Source of the DNA: Parasponia andersonii
Lineage: Eukaryota; Streptophyta; Magnoliopsida; Rosales; Cannabaceae
DNA: 64,000 nucleotides
Direction: 5' to 3'
NCBI GenBank assembly: GCA_002914805.1
Contig: JXTB01000069.1
Coordinates: forward strand, 851,308-915,307
Under the pieces are notes generated by a model. That model was not told where the DNA came from, made no database searches, and saw nothing but the letters and a program-made list of their open reading frames with translations. Positions 38,501 through 49,493 of the stretch are shown here, piece by piece (the first letter of the stretch is position 1; the number at the start of each line of letters is the position of its first letter). The translations under genes and the position numbers were made by a program.

Positions 38501-39535
38501 ATTGGGTATGCTAAATGTTTTCTGGTGAAGTTGACTGATTAATGAGTGTAATGACAAGTGATGTAAAGGTATGTTCATATGTCTGGGGATATGCAAAACT
38601 TTCCCAAACTAATTGTACAATTAATGATGCCCATCAAAATAAGGAAAAATCCATTTAAAGTCTCAAGCATAATTAGTTAATGTCTCAAGGTTATAAGGTT
38701 AAGTAAATATTTGGTAATTACAAGACTGAATCAAATACTTGACATGGTATCTAATAAAATGGAAGTTACCAATTCTTGCAAATTTAAACTATATTCAATC
38801 CAAAGTCACCTATAGACCGTAGCAACTCCAGACAAATGTTTTGAAGTTAGAAATTTTGAGATACAAACAAATGAGAAGTTACAATTACCCCTAATGCAAA
38901 TGTAGAGAGTGGGGAGCTTCGAAATGTAATGAAGCCAGCTAGTCGTTGATCAGAAAACAAATCTGACCAGAACACAAAGTACAGTGACATAATCGTGATG
39001 AAAATGGCATGAACAGTGGAGATACCCCTGCCAAAGTCAAATCTAAATTAGTAAATCTGTATTAACAATTGAAGTATGGAAAATTTCATTTCTTGAGAAC
39101 TGAAAAGGGGGAAACTAACCGATTGTTCCACTCAGTTTGTTGGATTTTTGTAAGACTAACATAGTTCTTGAAGTAATAGGTACTGAGAAACTGGGTTAAA
39201 TCGTAAACCTGTAGTCTAAAATGAGTTAGATTTCGAAACATTCAAATTCACCAAATTGACTTTTAATGTCTGAAGAAAATACAGGTATTATTAGTTGGCA
39301 GTGAAATACAAAAGACCAATCCCCTTTTTTGATGAATGCAACAAATTAAAAGGGAAAAAAAAATAAGAACATGGGGGGGAAGCTAATGGTATACCAATTT
39401 GCAGAAAAATATGCCACCAAGAACAGAAGTGTATGGTAGAAAGGGATCGGCCAGTAAGTAGCTTTGAACCAAAACTCCTGCCTGATTTTGGTAAGACTTG
39501 ATAGCCATAACCGTGTCTTGTGAGATAGCCATCAT
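35504..39535 (-). CDS. TLC-domain (TRAM/LAG1/CLN8) membrane protein, eight coding exons
   Basis: Splicing by hand gives exons 39535-39395, 39208-39120, 39027-38889, 37834-37760, 37295-37174, 37055-36980, 36773-36714 and 35632-35504. All introns are GT-AG and all phases fit. The sum is 831 bases, 276 residues. The protein is mostly hydrophobic helices. Landmarks are SYLLADPFLPYTSVLGG near the N-terminus, WNNRGISTVHAIF, then VSVGYFIADLAMI, VVHHSLSG and ITTPEINIRWYLD. The last helix is HIFGYLLVMLVPSVLAIMN. The histidine pair and the TTP segment are typical of the TLC domain. Members sit in ER or other endomembranes; some are sphingolipid or lipid-sensing proteins, but the function of this plant subgroup is not established. 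From memory it resembles At1g31300/At4g19645. The N-terminus is uncertain (see the leader exon at 41797). The last intron (35633-36713) carries a MITE-like insertion. Confidence 0.92.
35763..36171. mobile_element. MITE-like element in the last intron of the TLC gene
   Basis: About 409 bp are bounded by imperfect inverted ends: GGCCCGTTTGGTTCGAA on the left and, reversed, GGGGTTGTTTGGTTCAACC on the right. There is no coding sequence. The ends resemble small plant DNA-transposon derivatives of the hAT or Harbinger type. Target duplications are unclear (tat against taa), so the superfamily stays open. Confidence 0.65.
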
Positions 39536-41796
39536 GAATAAATTCCTTGTCGGATCTCACACTGACCAACAGATCTTATTTTTCTTCTGTACTTTATTCT
39601 AGTTTCATCCACTCTTCACGCTCCAGTTTGATTTCTTCACTAACAGAGATGGACAAAACATGAGCGAAAAAAGGGATAAAAACACTAAAAAAACTAGAAA
39701 TGTAAAGATGCCTGTCATCAGGTTACATTCTTTCTGATACTTTCTGCTTGATTATATCAATAAATTGCATTATATAGAATTCAAAATTGAAGCCATAGTT
39801 ACTGTCTGCATAATTGATAAACAACCTACAGCCTATCATATTGTCAGACCCCACCGGAATTAAGTAAATTGACTTTGTCAAGTGCATATGTAGGGAGGAA
39901 GTGAAGTCCGTTTAAAGAATATTTGTGGGAGTATCTAACCAATGTAGAGTCACTTCAAGTTGAATATGTAATCAGAAAAAGGCAGTAGAAAGGAAACTTC
40001 CATTTCCGAACCATGATTTTTCATTGCAACCTTAATTACTTTCACCGTTACACAAATTCAACCTGGAAAAGGTTTGGAAGCAACCAACCAATTCTATATA
40101 AAACTTTGTGTTCTACAGTGAATCAATGTATGATCATATAATTCAACACAACTTTCCAGTCTTTCTACTTCCCTTTTTGACCTATTTTCCTTCAAGGTAA
40201 GGGATTTAAAGATTAAGCTGTAACAGGATCAAATCTATATCAAAAGTGTCCCTCTCATACAAACATCAATTGGCAGTACCCTATCTTAAAATGTTCCTAT
40301 TTCTTTGTTTACCGGTATTACCGCATCTATCTTAATATCTCCATCTTGACTATGCTCATTATTATTTATATTCTACGTCCTATATCACATTATTTTGTTT
40401 TGGAAAGTACAATTCAGATTATTACACTCCTAGGCATTTTTCCATAAAGCTTAAAAATATTTAACCTACACTTGACACAATTCTGCAAATGACTCTTACC
40501 AGTTCATCCATCCAGCTTCTACACCCATATGGATAACATCATTTTTATCCTCCAATCCTTGATGTATGCAGCCAAAATATGGGGACAAACCCAGTTTAAA
40601 TCTACGAGACTTCACTTGACAATCAGAACAACCCAGTTCCAGAGTTCGCTAAAACAAATTGTCTTCAACAAGTGTCATGATTCCTGCCTATTGTTAAAGC
40701 CTTCCTTTTCAAATGTATACTCAGTTCCAAATTGAAAAGTACACCTGTTCCCTTTCATGCCATATCACTATCTGCGCATGGTCTGAACCATGAAAACTGA
40801 AAGTCACCATAGGCCATGGCATAGAAGCACAAATGTTCGCTTCTTTACAGTGAAATTACCACTCTTACGTCATGAAAGATTGTGTACAGACTTCTTCTCA
40901 TTTATTGGAGATTAAGGGGGAGAAGCTATTCCAAATCCTTCAAATTTATGTAAATGCATTATAGTAATCTGCTTCAGTTATAATGACCCTCCAAATTTGA
41001 ACAGAGAAACTCTTCCCGTCAGTTATAGGAAGGTACTTACAGAAGAAAAAGACTTTGCAGGCCTTTCTTGACGAAGCATATCAAATAGCAATTCAAGTTA
41101 CGATTAAAATTTAGAACTATTCTTCACCTAGTAAATTAAATCCGCACTAGGTGAAAGAACAAAGCTTAAAGGACCGCAAATGTTGCATGGTAAATGAAAC
41201 TGAACACAGTGATTAGCTCATAAACGAGTCATGTAATTTTGTCGAATGTGCACAAAGTATGTGCACAAATTACTTTCATACAAAAGAGCAGGGCACACAA
41301 CAACAACAAATCAAATCAAGTCAAATTTTTATTTTTAAATACTTGCCACTAACACTACTTACATATATGAGCAAGAAAACAAACGACACAACTAATAACA
41401 TTATTGTATAGTGCCACAGCACCAGAATATTATATATTTGCTAAATCAAATATAACCAGAAAAACAAAATTTGAGAGAAAGAAGAGAGGACCAAATGTGA
41501 ATAAATCAAGCAATGAAAATAAATCCAAACAACGGAAGGATACTCAAAATGAGATCAGAGGGCTCAACGTAACCATACTTCGAACTCGTTGAACAAGAAT
41601 AATATAGATCCAACTAGTGGAACCAAAAGGGTAATGAAAAATTAACAAAGAACCAACTAAAGACAATGCCAAAATGAACAGTCCAATTAATATTTCTTCT
41701 TAAAAAGATAATAAACCTGAAATTTCAAAGACACCCAGTACGCTTAAAGGAGAAAAACAGCTAAAAGGCTTCCAAATCGAGCAATGGGGGTCTTAC
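39536..41796 (-). other. Probable 5'-leader intron of the TLC gene
   Basis: No exon with TLC similarity is visible here. A GTAAGA donor lies at the left edge of the leader exon (41797). An acceptor lies somewhere just above the first coding exon. The sequence is AT-rich with no other gene seen. Confidence 0.5.
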
Positions 41797-41960
41797 CATA
41801 AGCAGAAAAGTCCATAACAATCCTGAAAAAACCAAATTAACCAAGTGAAAAGATCAGAAGATAACGCAAATGGGTTTTGGAGAAAGATGCAGAACCAAAG
41901 CCAAATCACCCGCCAAGATGATGAAAAAAAAAAAAAACAGGATTGCCCAGAAGAAGACAA
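41797..41960 (-). promoter_or_regulatory. Probable 5' leader exon(s) of the TLC gene
   Basis: On the minus strand, ATGGACTTTTCTGCTTATG is followed by GTAAGACC, a strong splice donor. Upstream are pyrimidine-rich stretches and two acceptor-like sites (TTTTTTCAG, TTTTTGCAG). The ATG at 41815 could start translation if spliced to 39516 (phase fits, giving MDFSAYDTVMAIK). Otherwise it would be a short upstream frame before the ATG at 39535. cDNA is needed to choose. Confidence 0.5.
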
Positions 41961-42279
41961 CCTGCAAAAATGGAAGTGGGTTAGCTCAAAAAAGCAGTGC
42001 TTAGAATGAAACCAATGAAGAAATTAAAAAAGAACCCGAAACCCATTAAGGAGAAAAGGAGTTACAGGGCCAAGGGTACTGTAATCAATGTTGAGTGGAT
42101 CCGTGTGTTCAACCAAATCAATCAATGGAGGATGAAAATGAAGAGAGGTTGGAGAGAAGGAAAAGGTAATTGTTTGCTTAGGCTACGTGGGGGCCTGTGA
42201 TTGGTATCCATTGAGGGTCCCACTAGTCGGTGTTTCTTTCTGGGTTGGTTTATGGTTGAGTTGAGTAAGGTGTCTCATT

Positions 42280-42840
42280 GTGGATTGAATTGCATGCTAT
42301 CGGATGGGACTGGAAGTTGAAAACAGGAATAATGTGATCACTGATCAGCAAACGTTTTTGGCTCTACCAGGAAATTTTTGGAAATATTCTTTGAAAAGAA
42401 AAAATCTGAGTTTCCAATAAAAATAATAAACCGTGTTTGGAGTTAATATAAGTTTTATTTGGAGACACTCAAAGAGTTGGTCGAAACCACAAGACGTCTG
42501 TCTTTTAGGTTTTCTCTCATTTAAAAAAAATGAGGTTCGTTTTTAAGAATCCAACCAAATGAAAGTTGTTTCGGGAAATAACCGACTACTAGGGTCTTAT
42601 ATGCCCTATTATTAAAAAAAAAAATTATTTTGAGAGAAAAACAAATAATATATTAGAAAAATAAATACTTTCCAAATGTGTTTGTAATTTATCAAAAAAA
42701 AAAATATGAGTGTTTGGATAAAAACAAATGCTTCATATGGTTAATTAGTTTTAATAATAGAAATATGCTTTTCTATCCCTTTTTGTTTCGATAAATTAGC
42801 CTTTTTTTTTTGGAGATTTAATTTCTCAGACATAATAATA
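42280..42840. repeat. Diverged direct repeat, copy A (upstream of the TLC gene)
   Basis: It starts at TTGAATTGCATGCTATC and shares spaced blocks (CTGGAAGTTG, AGGAATAATGTGAT, TTCTTTGAAA, GAGTTTCCAA, AATTAGCCTTTT-type) with 51390-51890. Order is the same, with indels between. It lies just upstream of the TLC leader. Confidence 0.65.
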
Positions 42841-43020
42841 CGTCACAATGAACTACGCAGAATAGGATTGGTTTTCAGACACAAGATGAGAATTCCCAAT
42901 TTAGTATTTAATGGAGGAATTGAGTAGCCTCGACCCTACACTGAATACTTCTAAATTTATTTATTTTTTCATATATTAATAATGCAATTGGAATTTGAAA
43001 AATAGGCTTTTATTACCAAA

Positions 43021-43140
43021 ACTCTCTAAACTCAGAATAATTCAGCAAAATTAATACTAAACTCAATTTTTTAGAGTAAAACTCTCTAAATTCAGAACAA
43101 TTTAGTAAAATTAATACTGAACTCAATTTTTTAATGCAAA
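43021..43140. repeat. 60-bp tandem duplication
   Basis: The unit ACTCTCTAAA...AATTTTTTA occurs twice at exactly 60-base spacing, with a handful of substitutions. A decayed third unit may follow. Confidence 0.88.
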
Positions 43141-43779
43141 ACCTCCTCAATCCCTTAATATTAGAGCAAAACCCTCTGAAATCCTCATATTAGTTTTGTT
43201 AGGAAAAAAAATATTTATGTTAGTTTTTTTTTTTAACTATTAAGTGGATAGGACTAACTTAGGCCAAAATGATTTTTTTATGTTTTATTTTTAAAATGAC
43301 AGTTTTCGGAATGTTAAAGATGATCGATCTGGATACTCCTAGAAATGTCATTTTTTCAAAAAATATACAAAAAAGGCATTTGACCCAAGTTAGTCCTAGT
43401 CATGTCCTTTTCTCATATTTCAATCCAATGCTAATATCAGTCAATACACAATGTAAAAAAAGGTGTTCTTGGTCATTTAACTAGAAAAAAAAATGGCATT
43501 TACTAAAATGAGGTTTAGAAAAGGAATAGTCACTCGAATTTATCTTTTTTCATTGGGATTTACATATTTGAATTGAACTCAATAATCTATATAATTATCA
43601 ATTAAAGTATAAAAAGTAAAATATCAAGAAAATACTATGCTATATTTTGTTCTCTATTAGTTGGAGAGGTGTGCCTCCTTTTGAAAGAATGGGATGTGCC
43701 TCCCTTTTTTAAGGAGTGTGTGTATTTTTATTTTATTTTTAGTTTTCATATTTTTTTTCTATTATTTCTTAGTTTTCTG

Positions 43780-44307
43780 AGATCTACGATAGATGATATT
43801 ATGGATAAATGGGATAGAATGACGAATATAGAGGAAGCATGAGAGTTTATTAAGGTTTCAGAGGCTATAGTTTTTAAAGGTAGGAAGGATGTGATGCGAG
43901 GGTTAATTGACAGGTATCTCATAAACAAGACTTTTAATAAAAATACTTTTAAGGAGATGATGGCAAATCTATGGTAACCTAAGAAGGGTGTCACTTGTAA
44001 GGAGATTAGTTGTGATACATTTTTTTTTTTTTTTGCTTTTAAGAATGATATGGATAGAGACAAAATTATGGACAAAAAACCTTGGAATTTTGGTAAATAT
44101 TTGTTGGTTTTAAAATTTATTGATGATTTTACAGATACCAGGTAAAACGAGTATTCATTTACTAGTTTTTGAGTTCAAATATACAATCTTCCTTTGCATA
44201 AGAGAAACAAAGAGATTGGCGAATTGATAGGCGATCAAATAAGGGTGTGTCAGGACATTGAGACTAGCGGAAATAAGAAGTGTTTTGGCAGATTTGTTCG
44301 TATCTAA
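43780..44307 (+). pseudogene. LINE ORF1, N-terminal DUF4283 region
   Basis: Readable fragments include LINKTFNKNTFKEMM, DRDKIMDKKPWNFGKYLLVLKF and VQIYNLPLHKRNKEIGE, then FGRFVRI. This is the DUF4283 pattern common in plant LINE ORF1 proteins, which bind RNA. Stops interrupt it at several points. It breaks off where rDNA was inserted. Confidence 0.82.
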
Positions 44308-46585
44308 TCTCGTTGAGCTCATCTTAGGACATATGTGCTATCTTTTAACAGATATACTGCCCAAGCTAAATTTCTCACCTGACAATGTCTTCTGTCCAAA
44401 TCAGCCTATCAAAGCGGGCCTTGAGTCCAAAAAGAGAGGCAGTACCCTACCTCCGATTCAAAAATAAATAAAATAATGTTAAAAGTACTGTATTTCACTT
44501 TTGTCATTTATGGCTCCCACTTATATTACATCTCTCAAGTCATTTCACAAAGTCGCACTAGAGTCGAGTGCAACATGGTCATCTTTCCTCCAGATTCTAT
44601 CAAACCTATTCTCTTGGTTGTAGTATTACTGGATAGTAGGGATAATGAGAATCTCATTAATCCATTCATACATGTCACTAATTAGATGACAAGATATTTA
44701 GCTACCTTAAGAAAGTCATATATTTAGCTACCTTAAGAAAGTCATAGTTACTCCCATTATTTATCCTCGCTTGGTTGAATTTCTTCACTTTGACATTCAG
44801 AGCACTAGGCAAAAATCATAGTGCATAAGCATCTGCAGGGACTATTCAATGTTTTGTTTTAATTAAATAATTGGAATCTCCTTCTCCATACCAGTGTTGA
44901 GTCTACTATTTGACATTAGGGCAAGGTCCCTAGAAGAGCCATTCCTAGTTTGTCCTCTGATCGACATGCAGCGACCCATGCTCACCATTAGAGTAGCTTG
45001 AGCAGTCTGCCAATAGCCAACGGGTTCAGGACTAGGACCTCTGTACCCAGTCCTTAGAGCCAGTCCTTTTCCTAAAGTTACAGATCCATTTTGCTGACTT
45101 TCCTTATTTACATTGTTCCATTGACCAGAGGTTGTTCGCCTTGGAGATCCGATGCAGTAATGAGTACGACCAGGCATGGGAGGCACTCGGTCCTTCGGAT
45201 TTTTAAGGGCCACTGAGGGCGCACTGGACATTATGTGATGTGCAGCGCTCTTCAAGTCGCTGAACCCTACCTTTAGCTGAGTCATTTCCAGGGTGGGCAT
45301 ACTAGTAAATAGAAAAAGATAACTCTTCTCAAGGCCTCCACCGACATCCCTAGAATTTATATCGTTGCCATCAACCACCACATCGTGGTTTAGGAATTTT
45401 AACTCGATTCCATTTCGAAGCTCGCACTTGCAACACTATCAAACAAGCTTCCCATTTCTCTTAAAATCGACTAATCTATGTGCAAGTGTCGTTCAAATGG
45501 AATCTTTTCCCTCTTCGGCCTTCAATGTTTTCATTTAAATATTTGCTACTACCACTAAGATTTGCACTAACGGCCACCTTGCCAAGGCTCACACCTCAAG
45601 TTTTGCAATGATCGCTATAATCTCTTACTCATTATGGCCTAGCATTTGCCCTGACGGGCTAGGTGTAGGTCACGCGCTTAAGTGTCATCTATTTCGAGTC
45701 TAATTGAATCGATAGGTGAGTTGTTACACACTCCTTAATAGATTTCGACTTCCATGACTACCATCTTATTGTCTTAATTGACTAACACCCTTTGTGGGTT
45801 CTAGGTTAGTGCAATTAGGTATCGTAACCCAGCTTCTATTTCATCCTACATCATCAGTTCTACTTACCAAAAATGGCCCACTTGGAGCTCTCGATTCCGT
45901 TGCGCAGCTCAACAAAGCAATTGTGCCATCCTATCTATTTAAATTTTAAGAATAGATTGAGGGAATTACAACTCCGATGCCTCTAATTATTAGCTTTACC
46001 TAATAGAACTCATTTGTAGGCTCCAGCTATCCTAATGGAAACTTCAAAGGGAACCAACAACTAGACGGTTCGATTAGTCTTTCTCCCTTATACCCAAGTT
46101 AGATGAACAATTTGCACGTCAGTATCACTGCGAACCTCCACTAGAGTTTCCTTTGGCTTCACCCTACTCAAACATAGTCCACCATTTTTTGAGTCTTGAC
46201 TGGTATGCTTTCACTCGAACCCTTCTCAGAAGATCAAGGTCAGTCGGCAGTACAACCCACGAAGGGGTGTCACCAGTCAGCTTCCTTGTACCTCATAGGT
46301 TTACTAACTCGTTGACTCGTACACATGTCAGACTCCTTAGTCCATGTTTCAAGATGGGCCAAATGGGAAGCTAACAGGCCAATGCTCAGAGCATACAGAT
46401 GTCGAAGCATGCCGAGTTGGCACGTGCTGAGTTCTATGATCGTGGGCACGAGTCTCCATAACATGAGTTTGGGCCACTCGCCCAATCCGCATCGGTCTGC
46501 ACCCCGAGTCGATCGGCTGACTAGCTCTCACTATTTCACATCCGACTAGGGTGCATTGCCAAACCCCATCCGCTTCCTGCCTGAT

Positions 46586-46620
<35 letters not shown>

Positions 46621-46992
46621 TTTTTCATCTTTCCCTCACAATACTTATTTGCTATCAGTCTCTCACCAGTATTTAGCCTTGGACAAAATTTATCGCCCGA
46701 TTAGGCTGCATTCCTAAACAACCTAACTCGTTGATAGTACCTCGTGGTGTGATAGAGTCCGGGCACGATGGGACTCTCACCCTTTCCAACACCTTTTTCC
46801 TAGGGACTTGGGTTTAATCTGCTACTGAGAATGCTTCTTCAAACTACAAATTGAATGCCGAGGGCACACATGCTTAACCTGGGCTATTTTCAATTCGCTC
46901 GCTGTTATTAGAGGAATCCTTGTAAGTTTCTTTTCTTTCGCTTATTGATATGCTTAAACTTAGTAGGTAGGCCCACCTAATTTGTGTTTGCA
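44308..46992 (-). pseudogene. 25S (26S) rRNA pseudogene fragment
   Basis: The plus strand reads as the complement of plant nuclear 25S rRNA without a break. Near 46938 it has GCTTATTGATATGC, the well-known 5' end primer region. CACCCTTTGTGGGTTCTAGG is at about 45786. CAGTCAGCTTCCTTG, CACTCGAACCCTTCTCAGAAG, CACTCTTTGACTCTC and CTCGTTGAGCTCATCTTAGGAC follow the known order. It spans the rRNA 5' end to within about 700 bases of its 3' end. Very many sites show C-to-T or G-to-A changes against the rRNA I know, especially at former CpG, as expected of old methylated DNA. It cannot be a working rRNA gene. Apparent protein frames here, such as 44863-45381, are chance. Confidence 0.95.
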
Positions 46993-47157
46993 TTGGAGGC
47001 ACCGCATTCAGCAGTATATTGGGTCATAAGGTGAAGCTTGTGAACTGCCAATGTGCGCATGATGGGGCACCAATCTTTAGACAACCACCAAATGTCACGG
47101 CGATCGCAGCCGAGTACTCATTTTTTAGCCTACTGCGAGAAATAGCTCACGGGAGGC
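46993..47157 (-). pseudogene. Probable ITS2 remnant attached to the 25S fragment
   Basis: The sequence directly upstream of the 25S 5' end runs to the point where LINE coding resumes (ATTGACATTTCTAAG). ITS2 follows by position. I judge this from adjacency and general composition, since ITS2 is too variable for recall. No 5.8S sequence is seen. Confidence 0.6.
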
Positions 47158-47900
47158 CATTGACATTTCTAAGCCTCTTCATAGGGGGTCTCAGGTTTTG
47201 CTTGGAGAGGATTCTAGAATAGTGTGGATGGGTTTCAAATACAAGAGGCTACTAGAGTTCTGTTTCATTTGTGATATAATCGGTCATTCGATGAAGGAGT
47301 GCCAACTACCTACGGTTTGGATCTCTCGATACCTCAATCGTGTAACTATGTTACCTGATTGATGGCTTCTCACTTCCACAGAACTCTCAAAAAGTAGGGG
47401 TTAGAGGTTCTTTTCAGGGTGATCAGGACATCCAAACTTCTGGCAGGCAATGGCTGCCTGATACGATAGAGCATAAAGGCATTTCCTAACCAGTAATCCC
47501 ATAAGTTTTAGCTTTTTACATGTTACTAATTCCCACTTTGATTCAGATGTTCATGGGCGTAATTCTAGGAAGGAAACTCCAGCTCTTATTGACCCCATTA
47601 TTGAATTTGAATATTGTTTTAAACGTGAATATACCTCCTAGTACTGGGAAAGAGATTTTGGGGTCACGTGACTCCAATTTAGGATCCGAGTCTTTAGCGA
47701 TTATTGGACATGATGTTGGGCATGTGTCTTCTCTTAGGCCTCCTTTTTCTGAAGCTTCTAAGAATGTTGGGTCAAAGCCTGCTTTGGGATTGGGTGACAA
47801 GACTGAAATTAAATTGAAAGTGCGCTCAAAGACAGACTTTCCCTTTTTCACTTCTAGTTAAGTATGTGACGATACAGAGTCGTTGGTCTCTGCAGTAAAC
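47158..47900 (+). pseudogene. LINE ORF1, C-terminal part with CCHC zinc knuckle
   Basis: ORF1 resumes as DISKPLHRGSQVLLG, then MGFKYKRLLEF and the knuckle CFICDIIGHSMKEC at 47261-47302 (C-x2-C-x4-H-x4-C). A serine/proline-rich tail follows to about 47860. It directly continues the fragment ending at 44307, which proves the rDNA is an insertion. Confidence 0.83.
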
Positions 47901-48146
47901 CCGAGATATAACTTCTCTTTCTAGGATAGTGTTTTACATGGGATTACTGTTTGGAGAAGACGAAAATGGAAAGCACTGCTCATGTAGGTAGGTCCAAAAG
48001 GGTGCTGAAATTCTCTAGTTCAGTGGTTATTTCTACTCTTAAAAAAGCGGTAATGATTCTCTTGTTGTTGATAGCTTTGGCCAGCAAATGAAGATTTTGG
48101 GTGATGTTTCAAACATTTTGGGATTGGCGAAGGCAGCTGAGCTACC

Positions 48147-49134
48147 TTGCCGGACATCATGAAAACTTTATCTTGGAATACCCAGGGATTGGGAAGCCCC
48201 AATACATTCGAGGACTTGCAAAGGCTTATTCGAAGTTCTCATTCTTCGGTGGTTTTTCTCATAGAGACTCATCTTTGGGGAAGATGGGCTAGCTGGATTA
48301 AAAACAAGATTGGTTTTTCCACATGGGATTTATATAGATACTATAGCTCGTACTGGTAGCTTATCTTTGTGTTGGAATGATGAGGTGAATATAGATATAC
48401 GAAGTTTCTCTTCTAGTCATATTAATTATCTAATCATGTTGACAGATAGAAAAGTCTGGAGATTGAACGGAGTTTACAGAATCCCAAACACTTATCAACG
48501 GAGACAGACTTAGGAGCTGCTTAGATGTCTTTACTCGTTATTTGATTTTCCATAGTGTTGCATAGGCGACTTCAATGCTATTGTAAATTTTGATGAGAAG
48601 ATCGGTGGTTCTACTGAAAGTTTTGTGCCAATGCTTAAATTCTAGACAATGTTAGAAGATTATGGACTTCAGGATTTGGGTTTCTATGGTGCCAAAAAGA
48701 CGTGGAATAATGGGCGTGGAGGTGAGGCCAATATCCAAGAGCGGCTTTAGAGGTGTGGTAAGTGTTGATTGGTGGAACCAGTTTCCTAATTTGCAACTTT
48801 CTCACTTAAAATTCTGGGGTTTAGACCATCGAGCACTATTATTGGTCTTATATCTGAGTAATTTTATCGGCATTAGAAGGGGACAAGGTTTCTATTTTGA
48901 ACTAGGTTAGCTCTGAGATATTAAGTGTTTGGACATTGTTGCTGATTTATGGGGGAATTTTTGTTTTACTGGCTTGGTTTCTTCTTTCTTAGATGATTTA
49001 AGTAGTTGTGCATCTCGACTCAATACCGGAACTTTTTAAAATACGGGAACTTTCCTAAACAGATTCATTTCACTCGTCGTTCATTGGAATTCTTACATAT
49101 GGGTCCTTAATCTCATAATACGGTGTCTTCGATT
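48147..49134 (+). pseudogene. LINE ORF2 endonuclease and start of reverse transcriptase
   Basis: It begins MKTLSWNTQGLGSPNTFEDL, the start of the APE-type endonuclease. VVFLIETHLWGR, VWRLNGVYRIPN, GDFNAIVNFDEK and YGLQDLGFYGAKKTWNN follow, in the order known for these enzymes. This enzyme nicks target DNA for reverse transcription. Several stops and frame changes disable it. The sequence then runs into undetermined bases. Confidence 0.85.
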
Positions 49135-49493
49135 NNNNNNNNNNNNNNNNNNNNNNNNNNNNNNNNNNNNNNNNNNNNNNNNNNNNNNNNNNNNNNNNNN
49201 NNNNNNNNNNNNNNNNNNNNNNNNNNNNNNNNNNNNNNNNNNNNNNNNNNNNNNNNNNNNNNNNNNNNNNNNNNNNNNNNNNNNNNNNNNNNNNNNNNNN
49301 NNNNNNNNNNNNNNNNNNNNNNNNNNNNNNNNNNNNNNNNNNNNNNNNNNNNNNNNNNNNNNNNNNNNNNNNNNNNNNNNNNNNNNNNNNNNNNNNNNNN
49401 NNNNNNNNNNNNNNNNNNNNNNNNNNNNNNNNNNNNNNNNNNNNNNNNNNNNNNNNNNNNNNNNNNNNNNNNNNNNNNNNNNNNNNNNNNNNN
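49135..49493. other. Assembly gap (359 undetermined bases)
   Basis: A run of N lies inside LINE ORF2. Two apparent frames across it are artefacts. Confidence 1.

Noticed and set aside
44863-45381. 172-codon open frame on the minus strand
   Set aside because: It lies wholly within the reversed 25S rRNA fragment and on the rRNA strand. It is a chance frame.
46153-46597. Several overlapping frames on both strands
   Set aside because: Same 25S rRNA fragment; the sequence is explained by rRNA.
44308-46992. Organellar (plastid) 23S rRNA as the source of the rDNA block
   Set aside because: The 5' end region with the TTATTGATATGC signature and the order of motifs are those of nuclear 25S rRNA.
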